DNA of 64,000 nt from Candidatus Saccharimonadota bacterium (lineage in GTDB: Bacteria > Patescibacteriota > Saccharimonadia > Saccharimonadales > UBA4665), in the NCBI GenBank assembly GCA_028289245.1, contig JAQGGT010000004.1, forward strand, positions 1-64,000, written 5' to 3'. Under the pieces are notes generated by a model. The model ran no database searches. It was given only the letters and a program-made list of their open reading frames with translations, and was not told the origin of the DNA. A program made the translations under genes and the position numbers. This document shows, in pieces, positions 48,217 to 57,289 of the stretch; positions within the stretch are counted from its first letter, which is position 1, and each line of letters starts with the position of its first letter.

Positions 48217-51200
48217 CTAGAGCTGTTCGATGAGCCAGTTTTCGAATTCCAATGTACCCTTTAGATCGGTCGAAAAAGTTTCGGCGGCTGGTTCCGGGAA
48301 GTCGAGCTGCATGGTGTGCTGCCAAACGGCCTGGATTAACAGCTCGAGGTGCTTGCTGGTCTCGTCATTGAATGCGACATGTAGTTCCTGGATGTTTCCT
48401 TGCGTATCTGGCTCGACAAACTCTAGGTAGGCGTCTATAACGCGGTAGCCGCGGTAACTCTGAGAGCGCTCCACTAGCAGCTTATAAAAGTAGAGCTGGT
48501 ACTCGTAGAAATGGAGCTTAGTTTCTTTGGTCCAGCGGTTGTGACTTTTGCCGGTTTTGAAGTCGACGATACAGATGGTTTTCTGCTTTTCGTCGATAAT
48601 CAGTTTGTCGATTTTGCCTGTTAGGTGAGCTTTGCCGAGGAAAACGCCTTCGTCACGGAAGTTGGCTTCGCTGCGGTTGGCGGCACGAATGGTTTGGGAG
48701 CGTTGTACCATGTAGGCTTCCAGGGCGACCATGCCCCGCTCGAGTAGCAGCTCGTGCGACTGTGCATCAAGCCGCTTGCGACTCAGCCGGAGCGCAAAGG
48801 CGGCCTCGATTTGATCCATTGTCGGCAGCTTTTCCTGGGTTTTATTGTAGTCATGAATGTACTGCAATGTTTCGTGAATAGCGTCGCCGTAGCTACTGCT
48901 AATTGACGGACTCGATGGGAAGCGCAAAATGGCTCGCAAAAAGAACTGGGCTGGGCCGCCGTGGCTGATATCGACGAAGCTATTAAGTTGGGTTGGACTG
49001 AGCTGGAAGTTTTGCAGACGTGGCTGCAGTAGTTCTTTGAGTTCCGGTTGCTCGGGCAGTGCTGTGTGGCGGTGGTGCCAGTAGGTGCTGATGTCCGATA
49101 ACGTCGGTACGGATTGTGTATCGACTTGCTGGACGGTTCGTGAACCGGCCGGCATAAGCGGCGATACCACCTGGCCGTCGTCATCCTCGTGCTCGTCGAG
49201 ATACTTGAGGCGGTTCGCGGCGCGCCCGGCAGCGTCCGCCCGGTGGCTGGTGATATAGAGCTGTTGGGCAGCGCGGGTAATGGCCACGTACAGCAGGCGC
49301 AAGCGTTCGTCCTCGGTAGTGCCAGCATAGCGAATGTAGGCTAGGTTGGCCGGGATGCTCAGCCGAGAGCCCGAACTGCGGGCCCGGCTGCCCCAGACCT
49401 CATCAGTGGCGTGCAGTACGAAGACAGCAGCGTACTCCTGGCCCTTGGCTTTATAGACTGTCTGGAGGGTTACGGCGTCGCTGGCTTCCTGGTAGGGGCT
49501 GGTATTGAGGATTTGAATGCCAGCGGCACGGTTGGCTCGGGCAAAGCCCATGAGATCGCCCAGGTACAGCAGTTCGTTGCCCTGGGTTTTGTAGGCCCGC
49601 AGTCCGGCCCGCAGCGTCGTTAAGTTGCTGAGTAATTGCAGTAAAGCGGCCCCGCCCGGGCTATCAGCCTTCACTTCGCCAAAGTAGTGGCCATAAAAAG
49701 GTGACCGGATAAATGGTAGCTCGGTTTCGTGCACCGGTACTGGCTCAATGCCGACTAAATAATCGATCATCAGCTCGAGTGGTGTGCGCTCAGCCAATTG
49801 AGACAGACGCATGAAGAACAAGGCGATCTGTTTGGTTTCGGCTTGTTCGTAGAGCACTTCCATCCAGGTGGTGCGGTCGTCATGGACGCGCCAGGTCAGC
49901 TGCCAGATGGTGCTAGTGGCTAGACCCCAGCAGTCCATGCTAAGTACCCGCGGCCAAAGGGCGTTGGCGCCCGGCTGATCTTGGGAAGCCAACTTTTCGG
50001 CCAGCTCGGCCATGACGAGTATCTCGGCGATCACCGGGTCGTCGAGTACATTCTCGCGCCGATCGTAGCGGACAGCCACGCCGTTGTGCTGCAAAAATGG
50101 TACTAGTGACTCTAAGTATTTATGCTTAGGTGCCAGGACGGCGATGTCATTAGCCGGCAGTCCCTGCCCAATGAGTCGCTTGATCTCGTCGGCCACCCAG
50201 GCCTGTTCGGCCAGGTCGGTCTTAAATTCGAAGCGGGCGGTGACGAGTGGGCCGGCAATTTCCCGGGCCGAAACGATATGTTTGTCGATAGCCGTAAATT
50301 TGTGATGCAAGCGGGTTTCGATCTGTTCGGCGATGCCTTCGGCCAGCTGGAGAATACCCGGATGGGAGCGATAATTCTGGCTCAGCGGTACCACCAACAC
50401 ATCGCGGTATTGCTCATAAAAATTGTACATGTGGGAGTAGTGGGCGCCCTGAAACGCATAGATGGCTTGATCATCATCGCCGACGGCCAAAACATTCGGA
50501 CGGCCCTCATTAACGGGGTTGTCAGTAAGTAGGCTAACCAAACGGGCCTGGGCTTGGTTGGTGTCCTGATATTCGTCGAGCAATAGGTATAGATAGCGTT
50601 CTTGCAAGGTGTAGCGCAGGTCGGCGTGGGTTTCCAGCCCCTTAATGGTTTGCAAGATCATGTCGTCGTAGTCGAATAATTTTTGGACGGCCAGCGCGTC
50701 TTTATATTGCTGGTAGATGGTAGCGGCAGCGCGGAGTTTGCGGTTTTGATCGTCGCCGACCACAATAAAGCCACCTTCCTCATCTTTGGCAAGCCAGGCG
50801 GATTTCCATTTGGTAATTGGCTGGGTTTTGCCCGATTCGGTTGCCTCAGCAACGGCCGTGGCCAACGATTCGGACCATAATTGCTGCAATGGCACGACAC
50901 CCGAGGGTAGATACTCATTCGCGGGCTGGGCGGTCTGCTCAGCTAATGATGCAAACAATGGAATCGAGCTCTTAGAAATCCGGGCCATGCCCCGCAGCAA
51001 CTGGCTCACTAGGGGAGTAACATCATTAATAAATGTCTGATTAGCGGCGGCGATAGCCAGTAGATCTTTGGGTTCTAGTAAGGCGCGCTTACTTTCGCTC
51101 ACCAGTGTTTTGATATCGCGCAGAAAAATGTCGGGCTTGAGTGGATTGCTATACGGTAAGGCTGCTTGGATGGTTCGGAAAATGGCATCGATGGCTAGAT

Positions 51201-51552
51201 CATCGGCCGGTTCCAGATCGGCGGCAGCATTAAAAAAGTCCGGGTAGCTGCGTAGCAGGTCGCTGCCGAATGCGTGATAGGTGCTAATGGTAATTTCGTA
51301 GGCGGCTTTGCCGATGATGCCGTTAAGGCGCTCGCGCATATTTTGGGCAGCCGATTCGGTAAACGTCAGACACAGAATGTTGCTCGGTAATGTGTCGGTT
51401 GTGCGCAAAATATTGGCGATGCGCAGTGCCAGCAGCTGGGTTTTGCCGGTCCCCGGGCCAGCAATAACTAAGACCGGACCTTCAGTGGTATCAACGGCAG
51501 TTTTTTGGGCGTTGTTGAGCGAATCGTAGGCCGCTTGGAAGTCTCGGTGCAT
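48217..51552 (-). CDS. UvrD/PcrA-type helicase with C-terminal PD-(D/E)XK nuclease
   Basis: An 1111-residue SF1A helicase-nuclease. Walker A AGPGTGKT lies at 31-38, motif II is LLLDEYQDTNQAQ, QAIYAFQGA and QNYRSHPGIL follow, and the C-terminal helicase motifs TVYKAKGQEYAAVFV and RLLYVAITRA are present. Residues about 880-1100 form a PD-(D/E)XK nuclease with LTGKIDKLIIDEKQKTICIVDFKTGK. This layout fits RecB/AddA-like or ATP-dependent repair nucleases and may stand in for RecBCD. TACAAT lies exactly 6 nt before the ATG. Confidence 0.93.
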   Translation of the reverse strand: MHRDFQAAYDSLNNAQKTAVDTTEGPVLVIAGPGTGKTQLLALRIANILRTTDTLPSNILCLTFTESAAQNMRERLNGIIGKAAYEITISTYHAFGSDLLRSYPDFFNAAADLEPADDLAIDAIFRTIQAALPYSNPLKPDIFLRDIKTLVSESKRALLEPKDLLAIAAANQTFINDVTPLVSQLLRGMARISKSSIPLFASLAEQTAQPANEYLPSGVVPLQQLWSESLATAVAEATESGKTQPITKWKSAWLAKDEEGGFIVVGDDQNRKLRAAATIYQQYKDALAVQKLFDYDDMILQTIKGLETHADLRYTLQERYLYLLLDEYQDTNQAQARLVSLLTDNPVNEGRPNVLAVGDDDQAIYAFQGAHYSHMYNFYEQYRDVLVVPLSQNYRSHPGILQLAEGIAEQIETRLHHKFTAIDKHIVSAREIAGPLVTARFEFKTDLAEQAWVADEIKRLIGQGLPANDIAVLAPKHKYLESLVPFLQHNGVAVRYDRRENVLDDPVIAEILVMAELAEKLASQDQPGANALWPRVLSMDCWGLATSTIWQLTWRVHDDRTTWMEVLYEQAETKQIALFFMRLSQLAERTPLELMIDYLVGIEPVPVHETELPFIRSPFYGHYFGEVKADSPGGAALLQLLSNLTTLRAGLRAYKTQGNELLYLGDLMGFARANRAAGIQILNTSPYQEASDAVTLQTVYKAKGQEYAAVFVLHATDEVWGSRARSSGSRLSIPANLAYIRYAGTTEDERLRLLYVAITRAAQQLYITSHRADAAGRAANRLKYLDEHEDDDGQVVSPLMPAGSRTVQQVDTQSVPTLSDISTYWHHRHTALPEQPELKELLQPRLQNFQLSPTQLNSFVDISHGGPAQFFLRAILRFPSSPSISSSYGDAIHETLQYIHDYNKTQEKLPTMDQIEAAFALRLSRKRLDAQSHELLLERGMVALEAYMVQRSQTIRAANRSEANFRDEGVFLGKAHLTGKIDKLIIDEKQKTICIVDFKTGKSHNRWTKETKLHFYEYQLYFYKLLVERSQSYRGYRVIDAYLEFVEPDTQGNIQELHVAFNDETSKHLELLIQAVWQHTMQLDFPEPAAETFSTDLKGTLEFENWLIEQL

Positions 51553-51558
51553 AGCTCT

Positions 51559-51564
51559 ATTGTA
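51559..51564 (-). promoter_or_regulatory. -10 box of a leaderless gene
   Basis: Minus-strand TACAAT followed by 6 nt and the ATG at 51552 of the helicase-nuclease gene. Confidence 0.5.
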
Positions 51565-51591
51565 CTGGTGCTTGGTCGTGTCGCCTAGGCT

Positions 51592-52803
51592 TTAACGGCG
51601 GCGGGAAGCTTCGGCGATGGTGCAGACTTCGCAATCATCTTCGTGGCCAAATGTAGTCAACCATTGTTTGGTGGCGCCGCGCCATGGTTCGAGATCTTTA
51701 AAGCCGATAAAATCGGCGGCTTCGCGTAGTGCCCAACCGAGCTTACCGCTAAAGTGGATGTTGCCCCACTGGACGGCTGCCCATTGCGGGCCGCCCGGAA
51801 TGACGCTCACCGGCCGCTTGGCTTTATAGCTTTTCATGTCCTTATGGCTGGCTCGACGCTTGATATTGCCGGCGACACTGATGGCATCGCGTAAGGCGGT
51901 TTGGGCCAGGCCGCTGTAGGGGGTGTTGGCGTTGTCGCCGATGACGAAGATACCGTCTTCGGCTTGCAAAAAGGTGTCGACGGCAACTTTGCCGCGGCCC
52001 ATCACCACAAAGTGGTTGTCGGTAAAGAATGGGTGGTTGGTGACGCCGGCTGTCCAGACAATGGTGTGGCTGCGAATTGGCTTGCCACTGACCATCAGAT
52101 CGTCGGCGGTGGCACCCTGGACGATGCTGTTGGTATAAATTTTAATGCCAAGTTTCTTGAGGCGGCGAGTGATGGTGCGGCCAACGTCGGCCGGCATGCG
52201 CGGCAATAAGGTCGGCGAAGCCTCAATTAAGTCGATGTGGACTTTTTTCTGTGGCAGGCCGTGGTTGCGCATGACGCGGCGCAAATAGGTCGGTAACTCA
52301 CTTGCCAGCTCGATGCCGGTTGGGCCGGCGCCGATCACCACGTAGTTGAGGTCGGGCCGGCGATCGTCGATAAGCTGTTTGTGGAGGTGGGCTTTGAAGC
52401 GGGCAACTTCAACCTGGCTTTTAATACTATAGGAAAATTCCTGCAACCCGGGAATGCCGAAGTAGTTGGTGACAACGCCCAGGGCAAGTACCAAAGTATC
52501 GTAGTTATATACCTTACCTTCGGTGGTAGTGATGGACTTAGCCTTACGGTCAAGTGTCTGAGCGCTGCCCTGGACCACCTCGACGCCTTTACCGAGGAAG
52601 AGGTTGTGCAATGTAATACTGGAGTTGGCGCGACTGCCGCCGGTGGCAGTGCGATACAGCGTCGGGTAATAGCGGAAATCGGTTTGGTCACTGAGTAAGA
52701 TAATCTGGAACCGGCTATCGTCGGCCAGTTCTAGGGCTGTTTTAACACCGCCAAAGCCGCCGCCAACTATTAGAATTTTTTCTTTTGTCATCTTAGGCAT
52801 CAT
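51592..52803 (-). CDS. Type II NADH dehydrogenase-like flavoprotein
   Basis: A 403-residue NAD(P)/FAD-dependent oxidoreductase. The FAD site ILIVGGGFGGVKTALEL, the NADH-binding YVVIGAGPTGIELASEL and the IFVIGDNANT motif with YSGLAQTALRDA all match NDH-2. The end has a short hydrophobic/aromatic region and a CEVC motif. It would oxidise NADH and reduce quinone without pumping protons. The start is uncertain between ATGs at 52803 and 52800. It is divergent from the D-lactate-dehydrogenase-like gene; both may feed one quinone pool. Confidence 0.88.
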   Translation of the reverse strand: MMPKMTKEKILIVGGGFGGVKTALELADDSRFQIILLSDQTDFRYYPTLYRTATGGSRANSSITLHNLFLGKGVEVVQGSAQTLDRKAKSITTTEGKVYNYDTLVLALGVVTNYFGIPGLQEFSYSIKSQVEVARFKAHLHKQLIDDRRPDLNYVVIGAGPTGIELASELPTYLRRVMRNHGLPQKKVHIDLIEASPTLLPRMPADVGRTITRRLKKLGIKIYTNSIVQGATADDLMVSGKPIRSHTIVWTAGVTNHPFFTDNHFVVMGRGKVAVDTFLQAEDGIFVIGDNANTPYSGLAQTALRDAISVAGNIKRRASHKDMKSYKAKRPVSVIPGGPQWAAVQWGNIHFSGKLGWALREAADFIGFKDLEPWRGATKQWLTTFGHEDDCEVCTIAEASRRR

Positions 52804-52860
52804 TGTAATCAAAGCATAAGGATCTTGCAACACCTTAGCGAAACAGTTAAGCTTATATAT

Positions 52861-54525
52861 ATGGACCAATTCAAACAAACACTCCAAAAAGCTGGCTTTA
52901 AAGGCGAACTTGACGATAGCGCGGACAGCCGTGATTTTTACAGCCATGACGCTTCATTGTTTGAGGTCAAACCGCAGTTAATCGTTTTTCCGCACGATGC
53001 CCAAGATGTCAGTATCCTGATAGCCCAAGTCGCCGCGCATAAAAAAGCCATGCCCGAATTATCGATCACTGCCCGTAGTGCCGGTACCGATATGGCTGGC
53101 GGCGCCATTAACGACTCGATCATCATGAGCATGACCCAGCACATGAACAAGATTGAAAAAGTCTCTGCTACCGAAGCTCAGACCCAACCGGGCGTGTTTT
53201 ACCGCGACTTTGAAAAAGAAACACTTAAGCACAATGCCCTGATGCCCTCCTACCCGGCTTCCCGTGATCTGGCCAGTGTTGGCGGTATGGTTGCCAACAA
53301 TTCCGGTGGCGAAAAATCGCTAGAGTACGGTAAGGTCAAAGATTTTGTAAATAGCTTGCAGGTGGTATTTGCCGACGGTAACGAATACACCGTCAAACCA
53401 CTCAATAAGCAGCAACTTGACGCTAAAATTGCCCAAAAAGATTACGAGGGCAAAATCTACCAGCGTATTTTTGACCTCTGCGAAGATCATTACGATGCGA
53501 TTAAAGAAGCCAAGCCCAAGGTTAGTAAAAACTCCATGGGCTATACCCTATGGGAAGTTTGGGACCGTGAAAGCGGTGTTTTCGACCTCACCAAACTGAT
53601 TGTCGGCTCCGAAGGCACCCTCGGCATGGTCACCGATATTACCTACCGCCTGGTACCATCGCGGGCACACTCCGGTCTGCTGGTGCTGTTCCTGCATGAC
53701 ATCGAAGACCTCGGCGAGCTGATCCCCACCGTATTACGCTATAAACCGGCCACTTTCGAGAGTTTTGACGACCAAACCCTGTGGCTGTCGATCCGTTTTA
53801 TGCCGAGTTTCCTCAAAATGCTCGGGCCAAAGCGCTTCATTCACTTATTGCTGACGTTAATCCCCGATGGCCTACAGCTATTGCGCGGCATCCCCAAACT
53901 CATCCTGATGGTCGAATTTAACGGCGATACCGAAGATGAAGTTCGTAAAAAAGTGAAGGCCCTGCACCAAGAGCTCAGCAAGCACCGCGCCCGCTACGAA
54001 ATTAATGGCTTTGAGGAAGACGCGAGCGAGGCCAAGAGCGAGAAATTCTGGATTATGCGTCGCAATAGCTTCCAGCTGCTGCGCTCGAAAGTGAAGGACA
54101 AGCACACTGCGCCCTTCATCGACGACCTGATCGTCAACCCGGAGTACCTGCCCCAATTCCTGCCGAAACTGCGCAAGATCATCAAAAAATACAAGCTCTT
54201 TGCCACCATCGCTGGCCACATGGGCGATGGCAACTTCCACATCATTCCGCTCATGAAGCTCGAAGACCCCAAAGAACGCGCCAAACTGCTACCGGCTATG
54301 AAAGAAGTTGATGAGCTGGTCCTCAAGTACCATGGCTCTCTTTCCGGTGAGCACAACGACGGCTTAGTCCGCGGTCCCTGGCTCAAGCAACAGTTCGGCG
54401 AAGATATCCTCGACATGTTCAAAGACGTCAAAACCATTTTTGACCCCGAGAACATCTTTAACCCGCACAAAAAGTCTGATGCTGATTGGGATTACTCCTT
54501 CTCGCATATCCGCGACCACTTCTAA
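52861..54525 (+). CDS. FAD-linked oxidase (D-lactate/glycolate dehydrogenase type)
   Basis: A 554-residue FAD_binding_4/FAD-oxidase C protein. ITARSAGTDMAGGAINDSIIM is the PP-loop-like FAD segment, PSYPASRDLASVGGMVANNSGGEKSLEYGKVKDFV is the second, and the C-terminal GHMGDGNFHIIPLM with SLSGEHNDGLVRGPWL holds the metal- and substrate-binding residues of D-lactate dehydrogenases. No iron-sulfur domain. TATATA directly precedes the ATG. It probably oxidises a 2-hydroxyacid and passes electrons to quinone. Confidence 0.9.
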   Translation: MDQFKQTLQKAGFKGELDDSADSRDFYSHDASLFEVKPQLIVFPHDAQDVSILIAQVAAHKKAMPELSITARSAGTDMAGGAINDSIIMSMTQHMNKIEKVSATEAQTQPGVFYRDFEKETLKHNALMPSYPASRDLASVGGMVANNSGGEKSLEYGKVKDFVNSLQVVFADGNEYTVKPLNKQQLDAKIAQKDYEGKIYQRIFDLCEDHYDAIKEAKPKVSKNSMGYTLWEVWDRESGVFDLTKLIVGSEGTLGMVTDITYRLVPSRAHSGLLVLFLHDIEDLGELIPTVLRYKPATFESFDDQTLWLSIRFMPSFLKMLGPKRFIHLLLTLIPDGLQLLRGIPKLILMVEFNGDTEDEVRKKVKALHQELSKHRARYEINGFEEDASEAKSEKFWIMRRNSFQLLRSKVKDKHTAPFIDDLIVNPEYLPQFLPKLRKIIKKYKLFATIAGHMGDGNFHIIPLMKLEDPKERAKLLPAMKEVDELVLKYHGSLSGEHNDGLVRGPWLKQQFGEDILDMFKDVKTIFDPENIFNPHKKSDADWDYSFSHIRDHF

Positions 54526-54563
54526 GCCGACCCTTGAGCGCTGTATGCCCATTCAGTCGGGAC

Positions 54564-55625
54564 TTAATGAGTGGCTTGTGGCTCCTCCGAAGGCCTTGCC
54601 GGAGCAGCGGCGAAGTGGACGGTGGCTTGGGTGCCCTGGCCGACGCGGCTGGCGATGGTGATGCGGGCTTTGTGCGAGTCAGCAATAGCCTTAGCGATAC
54701 TTAGGCCCAGGCCAAAACCTTCGGTGTCACCGCGAGTACGGGAACTGTCGGCACGGTAGAAGCGGTCAAAGATGTGATCGAGGGCGCTGCGCTCGATGCC
54801 CATGCCGTGGTCGCTAATGGTGATCTCGATGCTATCGCCTTTACGAGCCGTAGTGACCTCTATACCGCTGTGCGGCGGACTGTATTTGATGCCATTTTCG
54901 AGCAGAATAACGAGCAGCTGAATAACGTTGGCTTCGTCGCCACGGATAAAGTACTGATCGGCAACGCTGGTAAGAGCGATCTGGCGGGCTTCGGCATTCT
55001 TGGCGACGCGATCAATGGCCTCGGCTACTAGTGCTTGTGTGTCGAGCCGCACGAAACTGGCCTGGAGATGGGCACTGTCTAGTTTGGTGAGGCGCAGCAA
55101 ATTATTAATCAGCGTCTCCATTTTGCCGACTTCTTCAATAGTGCTATGTAGGGTGTGGCGTAGCTCGGTTTTGGTAGCAGTACTATCGAGCAGTGCGACT
55201 TCGCTTTCCATTCGGACGGCGGTGAGTGGTGTGCGCAGCTCATGTGAGACATCGGAGGTGAATCTGGCTTGTTGGCTGTGGGCTTCTTCGATTGGTTGCA
55301 GGGTGCGCCGGGCTAAGACGTAGCTCAAGAAACCGGCACCAACCAATACCACCACATTGCTGCTAAACAGCCGCCAAAAAATTCGGCTGGCGGCTTGGTC
55401 GGCCTCAGCGTCCGGTGAATAAATACCGGGGGCATTTTCGAAGACCGGAAACAGGGAGGTAATACGGGTGGATTCCATGTGCAGGCCGCGGCGGACTTCT
55501 CCGGTGGCGACGTGGTAGAGCGCAAAACTAAAGCTAATACTTATGGTCATCACGATCAACAGGTAGTAGACGGTCAGCCGTATGGTAGCTGAGCGAAATA
55601 AGGAAGAAGCGAGTCGACTGCGCAT
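54564..55625 (-). CDS. Sensor histidine kinase
   Basis: A 353-residue kinase with two membrane helices (about 17-38 and 88-104) flanking a small outside domain. The HisKA site is H128 in SDVSHELRTPLTAVRME, the N-box is LENGIKYSPPHSG, G1 is SDHGMGIE and G2 is GFGLGLSIAKAI. It is complete. Its ATG overlaps the response regulator stop (TAATG), so the two are co-expressed. The signal is unknown; the sensing loop is only about 50 residues. Confidence 0.95.
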   Translation of the reverse strand: MRSRLASSLFRSATIRLTVYYLLIVMTISISFSFALYHVATGEVRRGLHMESTRITSLFPVFENAPGIYSPDAEADQAASRIFWRLFSSNVVVLVGAGFLSYVLARRTLQPIEEAHSQQARFTSDVSHELRTPLTAVRMESEVALLDSTATKTELRHTLHSTIEEVGKMETLINNLLRLTKLDSAHLQASFVRLDTQALVAEAIDRVAKNAEARQIALTSVADQYFIRGDEANVIQLLVILLENGIKYSPPHSGIEVTTARKGDSIEITISDHGMGIERSALDHIFDRFYRADSSRTRGDTEGFGLGLSIAKAIADSHKARITIASRVGQGTQATVHFAAAPARPSEEPQATH

Positions 55626-56308
55626 TACGATTCGGCGCTCAACTTGTAGCCAAAACCGCGTTGGGTCTGGATCAAGGCGGGGCGGTCGGGGAATGGTCGG
55701 TCAATTTTGTTGCGTAAGTAGCCGATGTAGACCTCGATGGTGTTGGGCAAAATATCGGCACTTTCGTCCCAGACATGACTCACTATCATGTCTTTGGTGA
55801 TCACCTGTCCGGCGTGGTGCATCAAGTACTCTAGGAGGGCAAACTCTTTGTGTGACAACTTGATACTATGTTCGCCGCGCTTGACGAGATAGGCGTTGGT
55901 GTCGAGCGCCAGGTCGCCGACTTTTAGAGTGGTGCCGACTTGGGCGGTAGGGCGGCGTAGTAGGGCGCGCACCCGTGCGGTGAGCTCATCAAATGAGAAT
56001 GGTTTTACCAAATAATCGTCGGCGCCACTGTTGAGGCCTTCAACGCGGTCGCCGATGGTGCCGCGGGCGGTCAGCATGATTACCGGTGTGCTCACACCAT
56101 CGGTCCGCAGTTTTTGGCAGAGTGCCACGCCGTCCATCGAGCCGGGCAACATGCGGTCGAGCACAATGGCGTCGTAGTCTGAGTCGGAGGCATGGGCGAA
56201 GCCGCTGTCGGAATCGTGAACGACATCAACCGCAAAGCCCTTTAGCTCCAGCCCTCGCTTAACGGCCTGGGCAATCTTGGGCTCATCTTCGATTACTAGT
56301 ATGCGCAT
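55625..56308 (-). CDS. OmpR-family response regulator
   Basis: A 227-residue regulator. Receiver domain with E7-D8, phosphoacceptor D51 in AIVLDRMLPG, Thr in MLTARG and Lys in DYLVKPFSFDEL; C-terminal winged helix with LSHKEFALLEYLMHHAG, VWDESADILPNTIEVYIGYLRNKID and a final GFGYKL. TATACT lies exactly 6 nt before the ATG, so it is probably leaderless. It is the first gene of the two-component operon. Confidence 0.97.
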   Translation of the reverse strand: MRILVIEDEPKIAQAVKRGLELKGFAVDVVHDSDSGFAHASDSDYDAIVLDRMLPGSMDGVALCQKLRTDGVSTPVIMLTARGTIGDRVEGLNSGADDYLVKPFSFDELTARVRALLRRPTAQVGTTLKVGDLALDTNAYLVKRGEHSIKLSHKEFALLEYLMHHAGQVITKDMIVSHVWDESADILPNTIEVYIGYLRNKIDRPFPDRPALIQTQRGFGYKLSAES

Positions 56309-56314
56309 GCCCTC

Positions 56315-56320
56315 AGTATA
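56315..56320 (-). promoter_or_regulatory. -10 box of a leaderless operon
   Basis: Minus-strand TATACT followed by 6 nt and the ATG at 56308 of the response regulator. Confidence 0.5.
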
Positions 56321-56350
56321 CTAGTTTTCAGATGAGAATAGCCTGAAAAG

Positions 56351-57229
56351 CTACTTGGAAGTACTTTTGAGGCTGCGCAGTTTGCGTCCGCCCTGGCTGC
56401 CAAAAATCAGTACCACCAGCAACAGTAGCATGGCGACGTAGACACCACGGTCAATCAGGCTGGCCGCCACGATAGTGGCATTGTCGATGTGGTGTAAGTG
56501 CTGGGTAAACAGGACGAACGCTTCGCGAAAGCCGATGGCGCCCGGTGTAATTGATACAAATAACGCAAAGTTAGCGGCACCAGTGTAGATAGCCGCCTGG
56601 CTCAGCGTAACCGCCGGGTTAACGGAGTGCAGTTCGGTGTAGAAAATAAGCACTAGCACCCAGACCTGGAGGAAAGTGGCCACGGTCAACAACGGTACAC
56701 CTTTGAGATCAAGCGTTTTGAGCTGCTGGAACTTCTTGATCGGCAGCCGCGGCAAATAGTAAAACACCACTAGGCCGACGATAGCCAGCACGGCCGTAAA
56801 AAACCAACCGATAAAGGCCGAGATCAGCAGCAAACCGCTAAACATGGCGTACAGCAAATAGTAGAGGATACTGGCCAAGGCGTAGTTTTTGACGCTCACA
56901 TTATATTTTTTCTTGAGGTAAAGCGCCCGGAAGGCCGGCCCGCTCTGCAGCGGCCCAAAAAAGTTGATGATCGACGAGTAGGCGGTCAGTAAGAACGTCT
57001 CGCCCATCGGTATGGCGCCGCGGCAAATGGCAACGGTTGAGTTGGTAATAAGTCCCAGTGCGGCCATAAACAGCAAGTATAAAAACAACACGGTGAGCAG
57101 TGTCCGTACCGAAGTGTGTTTGAGCTGATCGCCGATCTGAGGATGGGACTTAAAGAAGTAGATACAGACGCTAATAGTTACCAAAAGAATCAAGATTGAG
57201 CCAATTGGTTTCCAGTAGCGGGATAGCAT
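56351..57229 (-). CDS. Lysylphosphatidylglycerol synthase TM-like flippase-type protein
   Basis: A 292-residue polytopic protein with about eight helices of the LPG_synthase_TM (UPF0104) family: the FFGPLQSGPAFRALYLKKKYNVSVKNYAL loop and the SITPGAIGFREAFVLF motif are diagnostic. There is no C-terminal acyl-transferase domain, so it may be a lipid or lipid-linked glycan flippase-like protein. The ATG at 57229 was chosen; TTG or GTG starts up to 12 codons upstream are possible. It is divergent from the GT-C gene. Confidence 0.85.
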   Translation of the reverse strand: MLSRYWKPIGSILILLVTISVCIYFFKSHPQIGDQLKHTSVRTLLTVLFLYLLFMAALGLITNSTVAICRGAIPMGETFLLTAYSSIINFFGPLQSGPAFRALYLKKKYNVSVKNYALASILYYLLYAMFSGLLLISAFIGWFFTAVLAIVGLVVFYYLPRLPIKKFQQLKTLDLKGVPLLTVATFLQVWVLVLIFYTELHSVNPAVTLSQAAIYTGAANFALFVSITPGAIGFREAFVLFTQHLHHIDNATIVAASLIDRGVYVAMLLLLVVLIFGSQGGRKLRSLKSTSK

Positions 57230-57289
57230 AACTTCAATAGTACGCACCAGCCTAATTTTAAGCAAGCTGCGGTATACTTGTTGGGTTAT